A stretch of 64,000 nt of DNA, taken from the NCBI GenBank assembly GCA_009760855.2, contig WPIO01000050.1, forward strand, positions 1,306,001 to 1,370,000, in the 5' to 3' direction. The notes beneath the pieces are model-generated. The model had not been told where the DNA came from. It made no database searches and saw nothing but the letters and a program-made list of their open reading frames with translations. Of the stretch, positions 50,447 to 59,022 are shown piece by piece (positions within the stretch are counted from its first letter, which is position 1; each line of letters starts with the position of its first letter). The position numbers and the translations under genes are program-made. The DNA comes from Cristatella mucedo. Taxonomy: Eukaryota; Bryozoa; Phylactolaemata; Cristatellidae.

Positions 50447-51085
50447 GATAAGCAGGCAATGGTAATCATAGGTGATGATAGCATGCAGCTGCAGGAGAAA
50501 ATTAGGTCGAGTGCTCAATCCTTGATGTGAAAAGGGCCACATACATTAGCTACAAGAGCAAACTGAGTCGGTCACTGCACAAAACTCGGTGCTGAAGGTG
50601 ACAGATAAGTTATCAAAATCAATGTTCAAATTACCGATAATAAGGAATGATCGATTTCTTGCACACAGAATCGAAATGAGATCAGAGTAACCTCAAATAA
50701 AGAAGGACTTGGTACCTGGGGAAGACAGACTACTCCTACCATTGGTAGTTTGTGCTCGGATGAACTCAAGACAATAGATGTGAAAGACTGCTGTGAGGGA
50801 ATTATAAACGGCTTCAAATTAAAGGATGAGAGTGTGATAACGACGACTCTACCTCCAATTTTGACTGATCCAGGGCTGTGTAAGGAGAAGCCTGCATCAT
50901 TAATGGTCAACGTGGTTAATGATCAATGCCGGTACCTATTTTTAGCCGGGTCTCGGTCAATGCCTCTTTCAGAAATAAGGTCGGTTATTAATGGCGTTTA
51001 TTGCACATTGAGCGAGGATTCCAAAGACAAACATAAAGTTGGACCACCGAGGTTATTGCAGGCATGCTCACCACTAAGTTAGAGA

Positions 51086-51524
51086 TTCACAGCAACACTT
51101 TAAGGAGATCGTACTGGACGGTTCGAGACGATGCTTCGAATACCAAACGAGCCGGCCGTGCCCGGCGTCGGCTTCGGGGCGCTTTCCTTTTGTAGATGCA
51201 TAATTCGCGGACCTTGGGAGCAGCAATCGCATCTAGGAGTGCATTTGAACGACGATGAGAAAACAATTATGGACAAATAGCATATGATATATATATGATA
51301 TATAGTACTGATTGTTGAATGGAAGTCGTCGGGGCCCACGAAGTGCTGCTCACAGTGCATCGGCAGCACTTACGGCCAGCTTTGCTGTCCTAGGCTAGCG
51401 CTGTCTGTGGCACCTGTCCAAGGCAAGTAAGAATCCTCATACCTTGCTGCATTGGGGGTGGGTGCTGAGGGCCCTTGCCGGGGGGGGGGGGGGACGGCGG
51501 CTGCTGATGTTTGGATCGGTACGC
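51086..51524. other. Intergenic spacer
   Basis: A poly-G run (51480-51493) and short TA repeats near 51280. No gene recognised. Confidence 0.4.
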
Positions 51525-51715
51525 ACGATCAGCCGCGATGATGCACTAGGTAGAGCGGTTGCTTTTCACGATCTCGGTCTCGAGGTCGTGGGTTCGAATC
51601 CTGCCTGCCGTGGGTGATTCTTTATCGCTGCTGCAAGCGATGGTGGTGACAGCCGTAAAGGCTCTTCTGTCGCTATACAAAAGAGGCTGCTAAATCAGCT
51701 GGTATTTATTATGAC
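51525..51715 (+). mobile_element. SINE-2
   Basis: Good copy: gatgcactaggtagagcggt, B box gggttcgaatcc, a small duplication (tgcctgccg) after it, tail cgctatacaaaagaggctgc. Confidence 0.93.
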
Positions 51716-52734
51716 TAATAACCGGGTTGCTAGCAAACAGCGAATCCAGCCTGGCTGCCGGCGTAAGAGAGGGTGATCCAGCCCCAGGCAGTGAGCGCTT
51801 AGATGCTCATAGTCACGTAATTTCTAAAGCGCTATGGTGAAACAACAAACAGGTAAGCTTTAAACAGGTCTTAGCTGCATCGGCTTTCACGTGTGTATCC
51901 TGCCACAGGCACCGCAGCACCGGGCACTCACAGCTGATGCCCCGGTGCCCCGGTCAATGCTCGACTCGATCGGCGCTGCGCTACTGGCGTTCTGGGGATG
52001 ATGGGGACGACACGGGTTGACCATTGCCACCGTCGCAGCTGACCATAAAGCCAGCGAGTGCTACAGCAGCAGCCACGTAGGCGGCTGCTACCGCACACCG
52101 TTCGGCGAAGTGGCAGACGCCATCGGCGAGGCCACCGCTGCCATCGCTGCCAGTGGCCACGAGACCTCGTGGCACTTGTTGCAATTCTAGCGTCGACCAA
52201 TGAAGCCCGAGAGTTCATCAACGAAATGCTCCAATGCAGCTGGTTGGCTGTCGTGATTGAGCACCGACACCGAAACAGTGGCAGCTGGCAGCAAGCCGCC
52301 ACGCACGGCTGCACGCAGCTTCCGAACAATCGGCGGGTTCAATGCAAGCATGCTTCTCCGTCTGCAACTCGTGCAAATCGATGAAAGCTTAGTTGCAGCT
52401 ATGCTGGAGAGTCATGCACATGGTGCACTCAAAGCTTTAGCCACTCTCGGTAGTCAACAGGCCTGAGCTCATGAACGAAGGAAAAGTGAGAAGCATAGCT
52501 GAGTCAGGAAGACAGCCAACAAAGTGAATAGCAAGGGAGCAGCAGAGCTCAGATTGCTGGAAATGATTCAGAATCGACAGCCAGGAAAGAAGCTGTGGCT
52601 GCGCAACAATTGCGGAAACGAGCTCAGCAGTAGAGGACTTGCAGAGCAAAAGACTAAACCAATAACTATTATATCAAAGAATGGTGAAGCTAATTGATTG
52701 TCCCTAGAGGATCAGAGGGCACACGAAGGCTGAA
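51716..52734. other. Intergenic, ORFs of uncertain meaning
   Basis: On the minus strand a 54-codon ATG frame near 52184-52348 reads NPPIVRKLRAAVRGGLLPA and later ALEHFVDELSGFIG. On the plus strand an overlapping frame (52257-52466) reads QIDESLVAAMLESHAHGALK. Both look amino-acid-like, neither is recognised, and no splice linkage was found. It is also possible that the region holds an exon of an unknown gene. Confidence 0.25.
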
Positions 52735-53000
52735 ACTCGTGCAATAGTTCAGCTACCCGTGAAAGGATACAGGGGGGCAGGCCTTGTGGGTGGGTCAGAG
52801 AGCAAATTCTGCTCCGTATCCATTGACCAACCGAGAGCCATCGCAGCCCCTTTAGCAAATGAGACGTGTGAGTGGATTCCTGTGGTCTAGAAACTCACCT
52901 TGTGGCCACTACCATCGATAACTGTAAGTGCCTAATCGGTAGCCCTGACATTACGAAGTTAGAGCGACCAGTCAAGAGAGAACAGGGTAAGACAGCGACA
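52735..53000 (-). mobile_element. LINE-B fragment
   Basis: gggggcaggccttgtgggtg, then gcatccgttgaccaaccg-like sequence, match the LINE-B post-RT region in minus orientation (compare 11330-11420). Head to head with the next copy. Confidence 0.7.
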
Positions 53001-54085
53001 TCTTTAGCCACTCGTTAATGTCTTTAATAAACTCGATAATCGTTAAAACGAATCTTTAGCCATTTTCTTAAACTAAACGATTACAAAATGAAACTACTGC
53101 TCATTAGACACCCCAACCGTGTAGCTAGACTAGAAGGCTTTGCTCTTCTAATAGGTGATAGTAGTGCCTGGAAAAGAGTTCTCTGATGGAGCTATAACAA
53201 ATGTATTAATTGTATTCTTATTATTATTAGGTGATGCTATTGTGCAATCATCACCAAGTGCTCGGAATTTAGGTGTCGTATTCGACAGCTGCCTAAATTT
53301 TGAAAGCTTCGATAAGAAGACTGCTTTAACAGCTGGATATAACGTCCAATCCCGATCTAAGATTTGGAACTGTCTTCCAAGGTAGCTTCCAAAAAATTTA
53401 ACTAGCTCCTTGGTTATGTCTCGGTTAGATTATGTCAATACCCTTTTGGCAGGGCTATCAAAAAAGCCTCTAGGACACTGCAGCTGGCAATGAATGTGGC
53501 TGCAAGGTTAGTTGGCAAATTCCAGAGGCTTTGACCAAGTGTCTCCTTTGCTAAAAAGGCTAGGATGACTTGCCGTTGATTAAACCATACAGAGCAAACT
53601 TCAAACACTGACCCGAAAGGCCCTTCGAGTCTTGGCTCCTTCATACCTAGCGGAAATGTGGCAAAAGTTTCAGCCTCCTCGTGCTCTCCGGTCCTGTAGG
53701 GGTAATAAATTAGCTGTTCCATTCTTCTGCTTAAAGACCGTTGGTGACAAAAGCTTTAGCTCTGCATGTCCGCAACTGTGGAACTCGATTCTAAAACTCT
53801 TGGGCAACGATAACTAATTTCCTGCTGCTAACTATGGCACACCCTTTCCAGTCGTCCTGAGCTGTTACTTCTACGCTACTCACTACCTCAACGTTTATCC
53901 TGATTCCGCTATGCTTATTGCTATCTCTGTTTCGTGACATGAAGTCTTTTGGCTACCGAATGCATACCGAAAGCCGCTTAGGTTGTCGGTGTGCTTTACA
54001 AAACTCTCCTGCATAACACCCATGTAGTCTTTGTGGCTTTGAGGAGTTACAGACGGAGATACATGACATGGCATGACATGACACT
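53001..54085 (+). mobile_element. LINE-B fragment with a 68-bp insertion
   Basis: Plus-strand RT C-terminal part: KLNDYKMKLLLIRHPNRVARL-type sequence broken by stops, SARNLGVVFDSCLNF (53270), then the post-RT region and the LINE-B tail to the acatgacatggcatgacat end at 54085. At 53160-53227 it carries a short LINE-A-type tail insertion. Confidence 0.8.
53160..53227 (+). mobile_element. Very short LINE-A/SINE-1 tail insertion
   Basis: A 68-base insert made of the terminal block gcctggaaaagagttctctg and an (ATT)n end. taggtgat occurs on both sides (53152-53159 and 53228-53235), an 8-bp target-site duplication. Uninserted LINE-B (61555) lacks it. Confidence 0.85.
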
Positions 54086-54189
54086 CAATGTTCTAAGAAA
54101 TCCCTAATTCCGGTGGACAGGGATCAAACACGATGACACCCACGCACATGTGCATGCACGCGACGGTTCGGTTCCTTTTGCTGGAGATC

Positions 54190-54265
54190 CCTAACATGTG
54201 CACATGCACCCACACACCCGCGCAAACACAAGTACACACACATACACACACGCGCGCGCACAGTG
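54190..54265. repeat. (CA)n-rich tract
   Basis: CA and CG dinucleotide units with interruptions. Confidence 0.85.
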
Positions 54266-55640
54266 CCGGCTCCGTGATCGATCGTCAAGGCTCTTCTTCG
54301 TCGCGATTTTAAACAGCCGTCGCACGTCAAGCTCTAAGCATCTATCTCTGCACACGACGTCCGAGTGGATAACTGCAAACCGCTCACATCTGCCAACTGA
54401 AGCAACCAAGCGATGTGTCCGGCCGAGAGCATCGTGCAATCAACGATCTCTGCCTCAGACGTTCGCCCGCACGAGCCCGCTCGGTTGGCTGGCTCAAAAT
54501 GCCGCACCGCAGCCAACCCACAGTTACGACAGAGTCCTGGACGACCAAGACGCGTGCAACCAATCGAAAGTTCTGGACTTCCCAGAGCAACTGCTCCAAT
54601 GCTAGCGGCCCTAGTCCTCGTCGTCTGCTCGAACCACCGGCCGTGGACTGAGCGGACTGCCGATGCTCGGCATCTCAGCGTGTCGGCACTCCCGCTCTCC
54701 CGGAGTTCGCAATCGAGCAGCAAACGCCTCCGCACGAGCCGGAAAAACTGAATGCTCCTACATCTCGGCTAGCACGCACGGCACGTTGGCCGACAAGCGC
54801 CGGACATCCTTCCGAAAAACGGCACGAGGTCAGCTGCTAGGGAAGACGCCGCCGCAGCTGCGCCCGCCGCTAGCGCCGAGAGTCGGCCTCCCCTCCAGGC
54901 GTCCAGGCGAAAGCATCCGGGCGTGAGCGCGCTCGCGGCAGCACCTTCGGCGCTTACTTCGTTCGGTCAGGCAGCGCAGTCGACCGTCGCTGTGAGCAGC
55001 CGCGGGTCCGGGAGAGCACCGCGGAGCGGCGACCTCGATCGGCTGCACGGGGAAGAGCGCTGCTTCGACGCGCCCGCTGCGCCGTCCGTCGCGAGCTCTC
55101 GATTCGTCGAAGTCTTCAGGCGGCCAGTGCACGTACATCCCAATGAGGGCCATGGTGCTCGCAGCCCCGCATGCCCAGCAAAAGGCGTGTCGCCCAAGTT
55201 TGGGCATGCCGCCGCTGGAGGGGGGGAAGTAAGAAAATACTGCCCACCGGCAGCCCCTGCGGCGGATAGAGGGCATTGGAGGGAATCGCTGTCTGTGTGC
55301 TCTATGCTGATGGTTCAGGACGCAGTCGCTTGAGTCGGCGGCAGGTGGGCTGGCAGCCGTGGGTCGAGTTAGATAGAACCTTCGAATGCTTCGCCCAGAA
55401 ATAAATTCTGTAAGAGAGCGACTCTCCTGAAATCCTCAAGGATTCTCGCGAAATGTCTGAGCCACTCGGCGCACGAGAGTAAGCCGTCAAGGGAGGTACC
55501 CGCTATCCTACCGGAGTTAGCCCCCTGAATGCGATTCGTTGGTTCGGACCGGGCGATGCAGGTCGGTCGGTGCCGATCTGTCAGCCGTAAACCCACTGCA
55601 AAACCAGTACCGCTTGTTGCTGCCATTGACAAGCACTACA
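54240..55640. promoter_or_regulatory. CpG-dense block, possible promoter
   Basis: A 1.4-kb CpG- and GC-rich block between the dehydrogenase and the hexosaminidase. Open frames overlap on both strands. The best candidate for coding sequence is the minus-strand frame from 55207 described separately. Otherwise no recognised gene. Confidence 0.4.
54955..55207 (-). CDS. Candidate first exon with N-terminal membrane anchor (unrecognised)
   Basis: I do not recognise this gene. From the ATG near 55204 the minus strand reads MPKLGRHAFCWACGAASTMA, then LIGMYVHWPPEDFDESRARDG, that is a short basic start, a likely single membrane segment of about 20 residues and a charged acidic stretch. A possible donor (AA|GTAAGC) stands near 54957. 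No downstream exon could be linked: the next sequences on the left are LINE-B. Composition alone could produce such a frame in CpG-rich DNA. A plus-strand gene in the same island is equally possible. Confidence 0.25.
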
Positions 55641-55689
55641 TAAAACTGTGAGCTAGAGGGGCAAGGACACTGTATGCCGCCGTTGGCAG

Positions 55690-56866
55690 TTTAACTAGCA
55701 CAACACTCTCTCAACTCGCTTGCTGCATGTATTCATGACATCCGCACATGGATGGCAGCAAATTTTCCAAAACTAAACGACGATGAAACTAACTTACAAG
55801 TTATGGGCAAACCCAATGTGATTCAGAAATTGGAAAGGCTTACAATAATAATAATAATTCACTTGATAGAGCGCCCTTAGAGAACTCAATCTCTTTCTAG
55901 GCGCTTTACATTTGCTGCAAAGGGAAACGCAATTGAATGGTAACGCTGAAAATTGACGCTCAAAATGAAAACTGACGCTCAGAATTGGCTCTACCAGCAT
56001 ATCTCCTGTTGAATCAGCTCAAAATCTAGGTGTCGTGTTCCAAAGTGATCTCTCATTAGACGACCACATCAGCTCCAGTCAAATATGCTTACTCTCAGCT
56101 ACATAAAATTTCTAAAATTCGGGCTTGTTTAGATAAGGATACCATGTCTAAATTGGTATATGCGTTTGTGACATCCCGTCTTGATTTCTGTAACTCGCTG
56201 CTTACTGGCCTACTGGCATGTGCAATAAGGCGATTACAGCTTGTGGAAAACTCTGCAGCTAGGCTTGTCTGTCGTGAACGTCGCAGTTGCCACATCACAC
56301 CACTTCTCGCCAACCTGCACTGGCTACCAGTCAAGCAATGGGTCAACTTCAAATTCTTGTCGCTCACTTTTAGGTCACTTCATTCTTTGGCTCAAGCCTA
56401 TCTCTCAGATCTACTCCCCCACCAGGCCAAGCATAGTACCACCGGCTTTTCGGAATCCAACAGTTTACCAATACCTTGTACAAACTTCAAATCCTTTGGA
56501 GACCATGCATTTAGTTCGTATGCTCCCAAAGCCTGGAACTCGCTCCCGACTTTCGTCAGGACATACCCTGACTTGACCACATTTAAAAAAGAAATTAAAA
56601 ACGCACCTATTTATGACATCATTTAGTGGGTCCCTGCGATTCGTCCTTGATGTGCTTATGCGTGCTGACACTGTGCATGCTGCCACTAACCATATTTGCA
56701 TGCTGACCCTGTGCATGTCACCCCTAACCACGTTGTTCATGTTGTTTATCAAGCATGATATTACTCCCGATTCAATCGCGGTACCCTTTGCAGCAAATGT
56801 AAAGCCCATAGGAAGAGATTGAGTTCTCTGAGGGCGCTTTATCAAGTGCATTATTATTATTACCTC
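55690..56866 (+). mobile_element. LINE-A fragment, fairly well preserved
   Basis: RT C-terminal half and post-RT region: SKLVYAFVTSRLDFCNSLL (56150), NSAARLVCRERRSCHITPLL, LHWLPVKQ, then YAPKAWNSLPTF, a complete 3' UTR and (ATT)n. The 160-residue frame at 56144-56626 is the longest intact piece of this region in the window. A LINE-A tail is nested at 55843-55946. Confidence 0.88.
55843..55946 (-). mobile_element. LINE-A tail nested in LINE-A
   Basis: (AAT)n, gcgcccttagagaactcaat, and the first 3' UTR bases, inserted in the plus-strand LINE just after its ggaaaggcttac phrase. The interrupted phrase (acgctcaaaat) is duplicated to the right. Confidence 0.85.
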
Positions 56867-57778
56867 GTAAGATGCCCGAGGTCACTAACGCTGCGACTCA
56901 CATTTTTCGTCCGATTAATGTCGACAAATCTCAAATACCTGCTCAACCGAGCGTAACTGGAAAGCGAACTTGGCTTTTTTGCCGCACGATCTCAGCCGAT
57001 CTTTTTTTGCATTCCAGCTGCTCCGGGATTTCTTTGATGCCATCACATGCAAGGAGTGGTAGCTGCAGTAGCTGCCTAAATAGCAGGAGTGCCGTGGCAT
57101 TTTTTTCTGTGCTGCGAGCATGATGGGAATCGTTAATCACACCAAGAGCTACAGGCGTTTCTGCGAGGCTCGTTAAATTCCCTGTCTATATTCAACTGTG
57201 CTGTACTGCTGTAGTGTAGGGGCTCGTGTGCACGATGTTGTCCCCACAAGGAAATTGTGGTGTTGAAGACGACGGCTGTATTGTCTCATATGCAGTCAAC
57301 GCAAGCGTACGTGCGTACATACGGATGTAGTAGCCGCCGTGGAAGCAGCTTCGAAGCACCAGTAAAGAAGACAAGAAAAAGTGAGCGAGGAGGAAGAGTG
57401 AGTGGATACAGACCGACGCTCAGGCAGACAGTTTCTCTGGCTGCAGGAGGTCACCGGTCACGCGACCACAGCTGACCGCTCCAATTAAGTCCAGCTTAAT
57501 TAGCCGATACTGTACAATTGAAGCTCATAATGATGTGGTACTCAGCATGGTTCCCATTGGCGGCCGGGCGGAATGGTGCGAGTCCGGCTGGGGCTGAACG
57601 ATATCGTGGGCGTGGCCACACTCACAGAGCACACCCACATAGAGGACCTCACTGTTTACTGTTTGCTCTCAGCACACCAGCGGCTCGTCCAGTTTAGCTG
57701 CACTACTTGCGAATTCTTTCGGCTTATAGCAGCCTCTCACGGGCCGCCAGCCCCCACCTCTCCTACGTAGCTATATAT

Positions 57779-57780
<2 letters not shown>
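56867..57780. other. Intergenic spacer, no recognised feature
   Basis: Short frames only. No gene or known repeat recognised. Confidence 0.4.
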
Positions 57781-57830
<50 letters not shown>

Positions 57831-57857
57831 CCACACACATATATATATATATATATC

Positions 57858-57900
<43 letters not shown>
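57781..57900. repeat. (GT)n(AT)n compound microsatellite
   Basis: About 16 GT units, then TA runs broken by two ccacac/ccaca pieces. Confidence 0.96.
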
Positions 57901-57904
<4 letters not shown>

Positions 57905-58035
57905 CATTTGTACAGCGCCCCAAGAGAACTCAATCTCTATTTAGGCACTTTACATATGCCTCGGGGGCTCGAGCCCAGAACCTCAGCCACACCTTGGTCG
58001 GAGCAAGCACCTCAACCGCTGGACTAATCCAGCTC
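57900..58035 (-). mobile_element. SINE-1
   Basis: Reverse complement copy: aattcatttgtacagcgccc, then atatgcctcgggggctcgag and the head ending ccgctggactaatccagct. Its 3' end adjoins the (AT)n microsatellite, which may have grown from the SINE tail. Confidence 0.88.
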
Positions 58036-58179
58036 TAGCTAGCTGGGTAGCAGACAACTGGCTGGCCTGGCCTGGTCCCCAGGGCCCACTTGACTGACCG
58101 TTCTGGCCAACTGCCTTCTTCAAATCGTGTTTCGTGTGCTGTTTCGCTCAGGCGTTCAATACCACAGCACGTTCGATGC

Positions 58180-58268
58180 ATCGATACTTTTCAAACTTCA
58201 GGCTAGCGAGCCTGAAGTTGCAGCTCCTCAGGCTCGCTCGTGAAGCCTGAAGTTTGAAAAGCATCGAT
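58180..58268. repeat. Long hairpin (36-bp stem, 12-nt loop)
   Basis: The outer arms of 25 bases (58180-58204 and 58244-58268) pair with one mismatch (a G-U pair in RNA). They continue into an inner 11-bp perfect stem (58205-58215 with 58228-58238), with a 5-base bulge (cgtga, 58239-58243) and a 12-base loop (58216-58227). Size and shape resemble a microRNA precursor or a small foldback element. It lies about 560 bases downstream of the dehydrogenase stop, on its 3' side. Confidence 0.9.
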
Positions 58269-58824
58269 ATTTCTACCTTGCAGCAAGCAACGGAAAGCAC
58301 GCCGACCAGCAAAAGATCGTTCGCTAGTGAGCCGTAATCGAAATAAAAAAAACCTAGTTTCATCACACAAACAAACAAAACTAAAACTAGACGTGCCTAT
58401 TTGGAAACGAGCAAAAAAGCTGCAGGTACCCTCAGCTGTACTTTGTCTGGGCTTCAGGCATGCCAATGCGATCTTCAGGCCACATGGTGGCAGAAAATGC
58501 AGGCGCTCGGTAGGCAGCAGCACTCGGTGAAAGATGACATGACACATGACATGACAAGCACATGACACTCGTTGAAAGAAGAATCGACTGGTGATCACTA
58601 AAGATCATTTTCCAACACACACGGTGTGCCGTCGCCGGGAGAGTAACTACATCAAACACCTGCATTTTTACGTATTACTCTCAGCAGCACTTAAATTATA
58701 AAATCGAGTCCTGGTAAATGAAGCCCGGCCGCTCAGATACTGTCACGGCCCACGGAGCATCTTCTTCGAGTGAACCCGATCGCACAGCGATCGCTGCCAC
58801 TCAGCCGCAGCGCTGACGTCGGCA

Positions 58825-59022
58825 TCAGCTATGACACACGATTTCCTCTCCGAGCCCGACCAAGCGGCTGCTGCTGACCCAGAGCGAGCGCTGCAGATCT
58901 GCGTCGTACGACTGGCGACACGTGCGGGCAGGCGTGCAGTTGTCCAAGTAGATGCCTCCTGCACCCTCGGTGTGGGCCGATGCAGCCGCATAAAGAACAG
59001 ATGATGCACCCTGCTCTGTCGT
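58825..59022 (-). CDS. Dehydrogenase last exon
   Basis: 198 bases after the acceptor CCTGGCAG, encoding 65 residues and TGA. The joined reading LLFMTTEQGASSVLYAA is as expected for the family. The C-terminal LQRSLWVSSSRLVGL matches the usual helix. Confidence 0.87.
   Translation of the reverse strand, partial: TTEQGASSVLYAAASAHTEGAGGIYLDNCTPARTCRQSYDADLQRSLWVSSSRLVGLGEEIVCHS

Larger units (their letters stand above)
47495..51085 (-). mobile_element. LINE-A, long copy with four nested insertions
   Basis: Minus-strand LINE-A running from endonuclease (50626-50910, GFSLHSPGSVKIGGRVVVI) through linker (49110-49390 and 49805-50265) and RT (48237-48900, LLVLLDLSAAFDTLDHQVLL) to the post-RT and 3' UTR near 47495. 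It is interrupted by SINE-1 (48070-48220), SINE-2 (48905-49091), a LINE-A tail with its own SINE-2 (49395-49805), and SINE-2 (50266-50446). The outer sequence resumes after each insert at the place expected from other copies. Confidence 0.87.
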
